Positions 1 through 7,400 of a stretch of 7,575 nucleotides of DNA are shown here, piece after piece. Source of the DNA: Desulfonatronospira sp. (GTDB taxonomy: Bacteria; Desulfobacterota; Desulfovibrionia; Desulfovibrionales; Desulfonatronovibrionaceae); contig PWSL01000273.1 in the NCBI GenBank assembly GCA_003563255.1, forward strand, positions 1 through 7,575. The letters run 5' to 3'. Numbering within the stretch: the stretch's first letter is position 1; every line of letters starts with the position of its first letter. A program made the translations under genes and the position numbers. The notes below the pieces were generated by a model. The model did not search any database, was not told the DNA's origin, and saw nothing but the letters and a program-made list of their open reading frames with translations.

Positions 1-445
1 CAACTTCCGGTCCCAAACACCTTTGAAGTTCCTCATCAGGATCAACAGATTTACTTCTGCAGCGATTCTCAAACTGGCTCCTTATTTCCTCGCTTGGCCA
101 GTACAAAAGAGCATTGGCTGCATAGTCCAGTATCTGTCCCACAACCTCTCTGCGGATTCGGGTGTCGCTGCTGCGTTTGACTTCAACAAGCGTTGGAATG
201 CCGTCCTGATCAAGAAAGAGATGGTCAAGAGACCATCTGCCGGAACCATCTTCACGATCCGGGATGGGCATTTCCCGGGTTATGAGAAGCCAGCGGCGCG
301 GTGTAAGTGCGTCTACCTGGTCCCCGGCCAGCAATGCAGGATATTGTTCGAGAAAACGCTGGAGATGATCTTCTGTGGAGTAGGGCTGGTGGGTCATTTC
401 AACGAGGGTATCGTCGTTTTGAATGATAAATATTGATCCGGGCAT
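1..445 (-). CDS. PD-(D/E)XK nuclease-like protein, N-terminal part (cut by window edge)
   Basis: The minus-strand frame is open from ATG at 445-443 to the left edge and gives 148 residues without a stop; the C-terminus lies outside the window. The start is fixed by a strong GGGAGG 5 nt upstream. Residues 5-60 form a leader typical of a conserved bacterial hypothetical family (IFIIQNDDTLVEM, then YPALLAGDQ, then RRWLLITREM). Residues 71-110 hold the nuclease-like core: WSLDHLFLDQ (candidate metal-binding D74), then LVEVKRSSD with E88 and K90 as the E-x-K pair, then RREVVGQILDYAAN. This D...ExK layout, followed by a helix with a conserved Q, matches the PD-(D/E)XK fold and resembles the C-terminal domain of NucS/DUF91-like proteins. 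Nuclease activity and substrate are inferred and the family has no firm name that I can give. It lies 324 nt downstream of the helicase operon with its own candidate promoter, so it is probably transcribed separately, although read-through is possible. Confidence 0.88.
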   Translation of the reverse strand, partial: MPGSIFIIQNDDTLVEMTHQPYSTEDHLQRFLEQYPALLAGDQVDALTPRRWLLITREMPIPDREDGSGRWSLDHLFLDQDGIPTLVEVKRSSDTRIRREVVGQILDYAANALLYWPSEEIRSQFENRCRSKSVDPDEELQRCLGPEV

Positions 446-450
446 GTAGG

Positions 451-456
451 CCTCCC
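451..456 (-). promoter_or_regulatory. Shine-Dalgarno site of the PD-(D/E)XK-like gene
   Basis: On the minus strand this reads GGGAGG and stands 5 nt before the ATG at 445-443. It is close to the anti-16S consensus and decides the start of the truncated left-hand gene. Confidence 0.75.
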
Positions 457-481
457 GTGGTATTATTATAGGAAACGGGTT

Positions 482-595
482 TTACTTATTTTCCTGCAAG
501 GCTGCAATGTTGAAGGTGGGTCGGCCGGGAGAACTTGATCCAAAGGCTTCTTCAGGGACCTTCCCTCAGGAATGGGGACCAAAGGAACCAGTCAT
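482..595 (-). other. Protein-like stretch with an in-frame stop (possible gene or repeat remnant)
   Basis: From ATG at 595-593 the minus strand reads MTGSFGPHS, then TGA at 566-568, then 28 sense codons (GKVPEEAFGSSSPGRPTFN... to ENK) ending in TAA at 482-484. The composition looks more like real protein than like spacer, but there is no Shine-Dalgarno site and the frame is broken. The opposite strand also reads open here (507-713) without a ribosome site. It could be a decayed gene end, a piece of a dispersed repeat or chance. No function is proposed. Confidence 0.2.
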
Positions 596-605
596 CTTTT
601 TTTCG

Positions 606-634
606 ATTATAGATTCTCCTGGCGTTATGTTCAA
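606..634 (-). promoter_or_regulatory. Candidate sigma70-type promoter, leftward
   Basis: The minus strand shows TTGAAC (629-634) and a perfect TATAAT (606-611) separated by exactly 17 nt, which is 10 of 12 consensus positions at optimal spacing. Transcription would start near 598-600 and run into the PD-(D/E)XK-like gene with a leader of about 155 nt. A second perfect TATAAT lies closer to that gene at 465-470 but has no recognisable -35 box, so it is the weaker candidate. The position after the helicase stop codon supports a separate transcription unit for the left gene. Confidence 0.5.
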
Positions 635-769
635 AATATCAAGCTCAGGAATCTACTGTATGAAACTTAACCTGCGGCTGTCCTCTTCTATCCTCTTAGA
701 ACAGTTTTTTTGAGGACAAAATGGTCTTCCAATGGCTGAAAAACAATCATGGTTGATGCGCTTTCTGTT

Positions 770-3748
770 TTAATTATGGTGTTGACCCCAGCCTGACCCT
801 GTATCGAATTTACTTTGTTTTCCGTAAAAATATCTAGCTAAAGCATACTTAACTCTATCCAGGACAAGCATTCTATAATTTTCATTATTCCAATAATCAA
901 CCAGATCATCCTTCAATGAAAATTTATCTTTTTCCCTATCTAGTATGAACCAGTCATTACTTTTGTTGCTAAGATAGTAGAGAGGCATTTTTGTGATATG
1001 TCTTTTTACCAATTGAAGGGATACGTTGTCAGGACTATCCTGTTTGTCCAATTCATCGTAATCATAAAGGTGTTCAGGATGTTGCAGGTAATAATTCAAG
1101 AATCCTGATGCAATATCATCAATTTTCCATGATGTACCCTTAATAGATAGCAATGTCTTCAAGACAACCATTTTGTAAGATCTGACGGGGTTAAGATCTT
1201 TCTCAAGGTATTCCAAAAATGATTCACCCTGGGTGTTTAATAAGCTTTTTTCAGTATCAGATAGATCATCAAAAGATTTTTTTGTTTTTATCCAACTCCC
1301 AAAATGCTTGATGAATGCATGTGGATCTGCTCTTTGTGGATCAGCATAGAACTCACACAGCCCTGGTGAAATTAGCCCCAAGTCTTGCACAACCTCGTCA
1401 TAGAGATCTCGTAACTGCTCTCCCCTCGGCATGGGTACAATTTCACGCAGTTTGCTATCCCAGATCCTTTGCACTTCAATATCAGGAGAAACAAAACAGC
1501 CCAGAGGAGGGTTGCTCATACCAGACTTGCTGCCTCGAGTTCTTGCGCTGTCTCGAATATATTCTTCAATTGATGTATATCCGGCTAAGGCCAGTGGAGC
1601 CACATGGGCACTTCGATAGTTGCCGACAAAATCTATGACCACAAGGTGCTTGTTCACATCTTTGGTCTGCACCTTTCGTAGCCCGCGGCCAAGTTGCTGG
1701 AGGAAGACCGTAAAAGACTGGGTGGGTCGCAGAAGTAGTACATGGCTGAGCCTGGGGATGTCGACACCTTCATTAAAGATATCCACGCAACATATTACCT
1801 TGAGGGGGTCATTTTCTTTCTCAAGCCTTGCTATGACTTTTTCTCTTTGATCCTGGGAAGAATCACCTACCAAGGCCGTAGCCTCAAAACCATGCTCTTG
1901 AGTCAAGCGATTTGCTGTATAATAAGCATGATCCACCGAACTGCAAAATGCCAGGGCCTTTATCTTGCCCTGGTATGGAAGAAATTTTTTGAGATTGTTG
2001 GCGATAAGGGCGTTCCTGGTGTCATTGGCCAGGGCCATGGTCAGTTCTTCTTGATCGTAGTCAGTTCTTTTCCAGGCGATCTGGGCATAATCTGTCGGAT
2101 CATGGACAGCGAAGTACTGAAAAGGGGCCAGCAGATCCTTATCTATGGCTTGGAACAGCCTTATTTCATATGCAATGTTGTAATCGCATAACCAAAGAAC
2201 ATCTCGTCCATCCATACGCTCGGGAGTGGCTGTAAGCCCTAAAAGGAAATCTGGCTGGAAATAGTCCAGGACTTTGCGATAGGTGCTGGCCATTGCATGG
2301 TGGAATTCATCCATCACAATGTAGTCAAATTCCCTGGGATGAAAACGTGTTATATTGCCCAGCCGTCCCAAAGTCTGAATCATGGCAAAAACAGCCTTTG
2401 ATCCGTGCGAAACCTCCTTGCTCCGGCCACTGAAGATCTCCAAACCATCTGGACCAAGCACATGGGAAAAGCTTTCCCTGGCTTTTCTGAGGATGTCTTC
2501 TCGGTGGGCAATAAAAAGGCACTTGTCTTTGCCGCTTTGAATAAAGTCAAATGCAGCCAGGTAGGTCTTGCCTACGCCGGTGGCTGCAATGACTGCTCCG
2601 GACCGAGCTTTTCTTGTTCTGAGTTTCTTAAGCCCTTCCAGAGCCTCACTCTGGGCGACATTGGGCTTTACCAATTCTGGTTCAATTATGGATTCTTTGT
2701 TTGTCCCGTACGCAGTAGAGCTGTCCGCCCAGACACTCGATTGAGTCGAGCTTTGCCCTGCGTATCCATATGTATCAGGCGGCTCTTCTCTTTCTTGAAA
2801 AACATCCCTGTGCCTCTCCCTGTATCCGGCCAGAAAATCTTCGGTAATATGTACACATTGATTTTCCCACAGGGAGTCAAACTCCTGAACTATCTTTTCC
2901 CATGGAGTCTGTTTTTCATAAAAGGGAAGGTTGATCTCGCCAGGTGTGTAATAGTTCCATTCAATGTTATCGGAAAATCCGCCCTGAGATAAGTTTGAAG
3001 ACCCAATAATTGCCGAGCCTTTGCCTGTTCTGTGCTTGAAGATGTATGCTTTGACATGAAAATCACGCTGAGGATGCTTATGAAAAGGAATTTCCGGGGG
3101 ATGAAAAACTTTGACCTTGAGCTCAGGCACATAGTCACGCAGATGAACCAGATATTCAGGCTTGATGAATCCGTTCATGGTGGACAGGATGACTCTGGCT
3201 TCACCTCCCTTGCAGATGAAGCGTTCAAACTCACTGGTCAAAATATTGGTGATTGCTGGGGAGTAAAAGGCCGACGCAATCCAGGCCTTGTCACTTCGTT
3301 CCAGTTCTCCACGGAAAAGCTCCAATAAAGAATTTGTATCCAAATGGGTACACACAAAACCCGGACTCTGCTTCAACCTGGCACCGAGAAATTGACCGTC
3401 AACGCTTTCCAGAAAAAGGCCCTGTTCAAAACCGCCTCTTTGCTCCCGCCGTCTTTCCAGTTCAGCGAGCAAATCGTCAAAATTGTAGTTTTGCTGCTTG
3501 AGAATAGTCAGTGTAATTTCGAGGACATCAGATGACTCTTGGAGCACTGACTCTTTGTCTCCATTAGTAACCGCAGTAAACAGTTCATAAGCCTCTTCTA
3601 AAAGCTTCTGGCTTGCAGCCCGGGTCCATTCCTGGCCTGAAAGACTTGATACGGCAGGCTGGTGCCCCTTTTCCCGGATGATGCTCGGGATTTTGTCCCT
3701 TACAAGCTTATAATAATATATGGGGTGAGAGTTTGAAATGTCCGTCAT
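770..3748 (-). CDS. MazG-like pyrophosphohydrolase / PLD nuclease / SF2 helicase fusion
   Basis: A 992-residue multidomain protein, probably cytoplasmic. Residues 12-116 match the all-alpha MazG superfamily (COG4997-like): YYKLVRDKIPSII, a complete EExxE (E51, E52, E55) with ExxD (E71, D74), and the terminal RGGFEQG block. This domain should hydrolyse NTPs to NMP and pyrophosphate. Residues about 140-310 form a PLD-type nuclease domain with H231, K233 and GSSN at 249-252. A Ser/Thr/Tyr-rich linker (about 327-356) leads into the SF2 helicase: Walker A AATGVGKT 388-395, DEFH 480-483, TATP 506-509, EGVDIP 660-665, and QQLGRGLR 684-691 with the motif VI arginine finger. The last 270 residues are not recognised; they contain SYKMVVLKTLL (857-867) and lack the DUF3427 ending of the upstream paralogue. 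An in-frame TTG at 3802 would add 18 residues overlapping the methyltransferase gene. ATG 3748 is preferred because it starts just before the MazG domain, 13 nt after the previous stop, with AAGG 11 nt upstream. The coding end is strikingly AT-rich (about 32% GC by hand count over 841-1020). It is the last gene of the operon. The domain calls are firm; the role in defence or nucleic-acid processing is inferred. Confidence 0.95.
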   Translation of the reverse strand: MTDISNSHPIYYYKLVRDKIPSIIREKGHQPAVSSLSGQEWTRAASQKLLEEAYELFTAVTNGDKESVLQESSDVLEITLTILKQQNYNFDDLLAELERRREQRGGFEQGLFLESVDGQFLGARLKQSPGFVCTHLDTNSLLELFRGELERSDKAWIASAFYSPAITNILTSEFERFICKGGEARVILSTMNGFIKPEYLVHLRDYVPELKVKVFHPPEIPFHKHPQRDFHVKAYIFKHRTGKGSAIIGSSNLSQGGFSDNIEWNYYTPGEINLPFYEKQTPWEKIVQEFDSLWENQCVHITEDFLAGYRERHRDVFQEREEPPDTYGYAGQSSTQSSVWADSSTAYGTNKESIIEPELVKPNVAQSEALEGLKKLRTRKARSGAVIAATGVGKTYLAAFDFIQSGKDKCLFIAHREDILRKARESFSHVLGPDGLEIFSGRSKEVSHGSKAVFAMIQTLGRLGNITRFHPREFDYIVMDEFHHAMASTYRKVLDYFQPDFLLGLTATPERMDGRDVLWLCDYNIAYEIRLFQAIDKDLLAPFQYFAVHDPTDYAQIAWKRTDYDQEELTMALANDTRNALIANNLKKFLPYQGKIKALAFCSSVDHAYYTANRLTQEHGFEATALVGDSSQDQREKVIARLEKENDPLKVICCVDIFNEGVDIPRLSHVLLLRPTQSFTVFLQQLGRGLRKVQTKDVNKHLVVIDFVGNYRSAHVAPLALAGYTSIEEYIRDSARTRGSKSGMSNPPLGCFVSPDIEVQRIWDSKLREIVPMPRGEQLRDLYDEVVQDLGLISPGLCEFYADPQRADPHAFIKHFGSWIKTKKSFDDLSDTEKSLLNTQGESFLEYLEKDLNPVRSYKMVVLKTLLSIKGTSWKIDDIASGFLNYYLQHPEHLYDYDELDKQDSPDNVSLQLVKRHITKMPLYYLSNKSNDWFILDREKDKFSLKDDLVDYWNNENYRMLVLDRVKYALARYFYGKQSKFDTGSGWGQHHN

Positions 3749-3761
3749 AAAGATTCTTGCC

Positions 3762-4364
3762 TTAATCTTCCTGCCTGTGGGGATTTTTTCTTTGCAGCAC
3801 AAAGCTCATCCAGGTATCGCTGGATCTAATTTTGGACTCCTGCTCAAAATATTCTAAGCACACCAGTGAGAAATCACCAAAAATTTGGGATAGATCATCC
3901 TTTTGCCAGAGGTAAAACTCTCTGCCATCTGACCTGATTTCTGTTCCCTGGCCTTTTTTGAGGGTGATCAAAATTGTACCCTGGACTTTCAAGGCCTGGA
4001 GAATGTTCTTAAAAACTGTCTTGAACTTTTCATGGGGCACATGCACCAGGGCTCCAACCATCAGCAGAGCATCCTCCTTTAATCCACTGAAGTCAAAACT
4101 CTCAAAATCTGCTTCAATAACAGGAAGACCCGTATGCTGCCGGGCCAGTTCAGCTAGAGCCGGGGCGCAATCCAAGCCAGTACAGGAAAACCCCTTGTTA
4201 TATAGCCATAGCATGTCCCGACCTGCTCCACAACCAATGTCAAGAATGCTTGCCCCTGGGTGAAGATATCTGGTTAAGGGTATCAGAAAAGACGATGGGT
4301 CAATCCCAAAGGTCTGTTCACAATAGTCTTGGGCCTGATTTTGGTAAAAATTGTTTGAAGACAT
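3762..4364 (-). CDS. Class I SAM-dependent methyltransferase, small-molecule type
   Basis: A 200-residue single-domain Rossmann methyltransferase. The N-terminal FYQNQAQDYCEQT helix is typical of stand-alone methyltransferases of the Methyltransf_11/25 type. Motif I, LDIGCGAGRD (41-50), binds SAM; D65 in TGLDCAP is the acidic ribose-binding position; LLMVGALVHVPHEKF (100-114) is the motif IV region; GTILITLKKGQG (129-140) is the post-motif strand; the end reads WMSFVLQRK. There is no DPPY or NPPY motif and no target-recognition domain, so it does not look like a DNA N6-adenine or N4-cytosine methylase; the substrate is unknown. ATG 4364 fits the family N-terminus but has no Shine-Dalgarno site. 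An in-frame TTG at 4427, with GGAG 4 nt upstream, would add 21 residues and overlap the upstream gene; it is a real alternative. The gene lies 37 nt after the upstream helicase and 13 nt before the MazG-helicase gene, so it should be co-transcribed with both. Confidence 0.93.
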   Translation of the reverse strand: MSSNNFYQNQAQDYCEQTFGIDPSSFLIPLTRYLHPGASILDIGCGAGRDMLWLYNKGFSCTGLDCAPALAELARQHTGLPVIEADFESFDFSGLKEDALLMVGALVHVPHEKFKTVFKNILQALKVQGTILITLKKGQGTEIRSDGREFYLWQKDDLSQIFGDFSLVCLEYFEQESKIRSSDTWMSFVLQRKNPHRQED

Positions 4365-4401
4365 AACGGACACAATAATTAAATTTGAGGCATGTTTTTC
4401 A

Positions 4402-7400
4402 TTATCCGCCCAACCTATTATTCTCAAATATCTCCACCGGCATAGGATGCTGTAATTCCCAGATCATCTTGATGGGGCGTTCGCTTTCATAGCTTACCAG
4501 GTCTCCAGGCCCCAAAAAAGTAAAAGGCATGGTAACGCCGAGGCTTTTCTTCTGTTCCCGGACAAAGAAAAGCACAGTGTAGCCTTTTTCCCGATGATGG
4601 ATGAGGTTCTGGCCGGTCTGTCCCTGTTGGGTGTTGGTGGATTGGGACTCCCAGTGGATGCGCTGTCTGCTGATGGGGTAGTCAGAATACATGGTGCTTG
4701 GCGAAAATTCGCGCTCGGTCTTTTGAAACGTGATCAGCAGGGCATAAGTCTTGTTTTGTTTGGCATGCAATATGCCGATGCCTGTGGGGCCTGTGGAATC
4801 AAGATTTGCCAGCCCCAGGGCAGCATTAATATCCCGGCTGGCATACCTGGCGTGAAGCTCCAGGTGGTTTTCAAAAGGAAGATCAAGATGCTTGCCTTCA
4901 ATCTTTGATTCACGAACCCCCCAGGCCAGGATTTCGTCCATGTCAGCCAGGATTGTAGGATTCCTGGCCAGCCGAGTGAATGAATCTTCCAGCGAGGACA
5001 TGTCCAGGTTGCCAGCCTTGTCTGCCCAGATCCTGTAGTGAGTGGAAATGGCTGTATTCCCGGCAATTGCCAGGGCCTGGGCAGTATCGTTTTCCTGCAA
5101 ATAGTTAATGATTTTTCTCAGTCTGGCTATTTCCAGGGGGCCATTTATCTGGGCGATTCTAATCAGCGCATTTTTCAAGCGCTTCAGATCAGGATCACTG
5201 GGAATCTCTGATAAATGCGCCTTTGACTTCCACCCGCTCCAGGTCTCTTTGACCAGTAAACGCTCCGGCTCATAATCGTGGTGGCTGATAAAATTGCCAA
5301 AGGTCAGCTGCTGTCCGGTTTCGTTTTCAAAACTCTGCATCCTCTCCGGAATTTGCACTGCCAGGTTGCGCAGGTTTTCCCGGATATTTTCCAGGACATA
5401 TTTACGGGAGACTCGGTCCAGCTGGATGCTGCAGCCAGGCGGCAAATGGGGAAAATCCATTTCCACTTCATGGTCAATGGAAAAGCGATGCCTGGGAAGA
5501 AGGGCCTTTAGTTTTGTATCAATGCGATATTTTCTGTGAGCCTGACCCACAAAGTCCAGCACGGTCAGACAGTCCTTTCCCGGTGCATGGCGCAGACCTC
5601 GTCCCAGCTGCTGCATGAACACCGTCAGGCTTTCAGTGGGCCTTAGGAACAGGACAAGGTTTAAGTCCGGCACATCCACACCTTCGCTCAACTTGTCCAC
5701 TGTGAACAGAAAGGTAAGCTCTCCGGATCTTAGCTGCTCAAGCAGGCTGTGGCATTGGTTGTTGTCGACTCCAGAGACCAGGGCAGCTGAAGGTATGCCT
5801 TGCTGGCTGAACATATCAGCCATGAAGTGTGCATGATTGATGGATACACAAAAACCGACTCCCTTGACCTGATCCAGGTCAGGCTCGTAGCGCTTCAAGG
5901 CATCCAGGACAACATCCAGGCGCTGCCTGGCCAGAGCATGGGCGCCGGTGTAGATCTTGTCCAACTCAGCCACGTCATATTTGCCTTTTTTCCAGAAGCG
6001 GTCCTCATTAAGAGAGATGGGATCAGCCACGCCAAAGTAGTGAAAAGGACAAAGCAGCTTTTCTTCCAAGGCTTCAGGCAGCCGGATTTCTGAAGTAATG
6101 CGGTTTCCGAAGTCAGCCAGAACGTTTTCTCCGTCCATACGTTCCGGAGTTGCGGTCAGGCCCAGAAGCACCTCAGGGTCAAAGTGGTCGAATATTGGCC
6201 GGTAACTGGCTGCTGTGCCGTGATGGGCCTCATCAATGATGATAAAGTCATAAAAATTCCTGCCCACCTGCTCCCAAAGCCTTCTGCTGGTGAGCATACC
6301 CACCGAGCAGAAAAGATGCTTTACCTGTTCAGCCTGGTGCTGACCCACAAGTAGATCGCCAAAGTTTTGATCCTTAAGCACATTTCTAAAAGTATCCAGG
6401 GCCTGTTCCAGGATTTCCTGGCGATGGGCCACAAACAGAAGCCTGGCCTGCTTTTGCTTTTTCTGAAAAAAGCGCTGAAAATCAAAGGCCGCGATTACAG
6501 TCTTTCCGGTTCCAGTAGCTGCTACAACCAGGTTTTGGTATTGATTATTGACCTTTCTGTCCTGTTCCAGTTCTTCCAGGATACGTTCCTGAAATGGGTG
6601 CGGTCTCAGGTCAAAAAATACCGGAGCCCGGGCCTTGGAGTTTCTTGCCCTGCTGATAGCCTCGCGCAGCTGCCCGGGATCATCCGGATCAAAGGGAATA
6701 AACTCGCGGCTGTTCCAGTAGGTTTCAAACTCGGCTGAAAATTTTTCCAGGATATGCAGCATGTCCTGTTCAGTAACTTTCAGATTCCATTCCAGGCCGC
6801 TGGTCATGGCTGCGTGGGACATGTTGGCTGATCCGATGTAGGCTGTGGAAAATCCGGAATCACGCTTGAAGAAATAAGCCTTGGCATGCAGCCGGGTCCT
6901 CTGCGTATCGTAAGAAACACGGGCCTGCACATTGGGCATGCGGGCCAGCCATTCAACAGCCGGGGCATCAGATGCACCCATGTAGGAAGTAGTAATGAGC
7001 CGCACAGGCACTCTACGGTCCCGCAGGTACTCAAAGGCAGGCATCAACAGACGCAGTCCGGACCACTTGATAAAGGAAACCAGGATATCAACTGCATCCG
7101 CAGACTTCATCTCGGCCAACAGTTCATGCACCAATTGAGGGTCCCGGGGGGAGCCGGTGAAAAGACTGCTTTCGGAAATGGGTGTGTGGGGCCTGGGGAC
7201 GCCTTTTCCTGCGTAGTCTGGAGGGGTTATCTCCTGGAGGACGGATTTTTTTCCGGCAACCAGCTGGCGAACAGCTGCCTGATGGTCTGTCCCGGAATAC
7301 ATCTGCTCAAGAACGGCATTGCAAATCCTGCGTCTGTTGTCCGGGTCAGTCTCTTCTTTTAAAACCTGTCTGACCACCTTGGCCACGAAATCTGCATACC

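Larger units (their letters stand above)
446..769. other. Intergenic region between the helicase operon and the left nuclease-like gene
   Basis: This 324-nt stretch has no convincing gene. It holds the Shine-Dalgarno site, a lone -10-like TATAAT at 465-470, the interrupted protein-like stretch (482-595) and the candidate promoter (606-634). A 7-bp inverted repeat, TGTCCTC (679-685) and GAGGACA (712-718), has a 26-nt loop that includes a T7 tract at 705-711. I see no canonical GC-rich hairpin followed by U residues in the leftward direction, so termination of the helicase operon is not explained by an obvious intrinsic terminator. Confidence 0.6.

Noticed and set aside
23..436. Plus-strand open frame of 137 codons at the left edge
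   Set aside because: The opposite strand encodes a clear PD-(D/E)XK-like protein with a strong ribosome site over the same bases.
465..470. Perfect TATAAT on the minus strand just upstream of the nuclease-like gene
   Set aside because: No -35 box at 16-18 nt and no extended -10 TG; kept only as a weak alternative to the promoter at 606-634.
678..711. Possible plus-strand intrinsic terminator (CTGT/ACAG plus TCTA/TAGA stem followed by T7)
   Set aside because: The stem is AT-rich with a 5-nt bulge, and no plus-strand gene precedes it; it points away from the direction of transcription.
507..713. Plus-strand open frame of 68 codons in the intergenic region
   Set aside because: It has no Shine-Dalgarno site or visible plus-strand promoter, no recognisable domain, and runs against a better-supported leftward promoter.
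691..750. Minus-strand 20-codon frame beginning at ATG 750
   Set aside because: It has no ribosome-binding site, is very short and shows no conserved feature.
2405..2992. Plus-strand open frame of 195 codons
   Set aside because: It lies wholly inside the MazG-helicase gene on the opposite strand, whose helicase and PLD motifs are intact; the translation is shadow-like.
6886..7362. Plus-strand open frame of 158 codons
   Set aside because: It is antisense to the N-terminal and PLD region of the DUF3427 helicase, with no domain or ribosome site.
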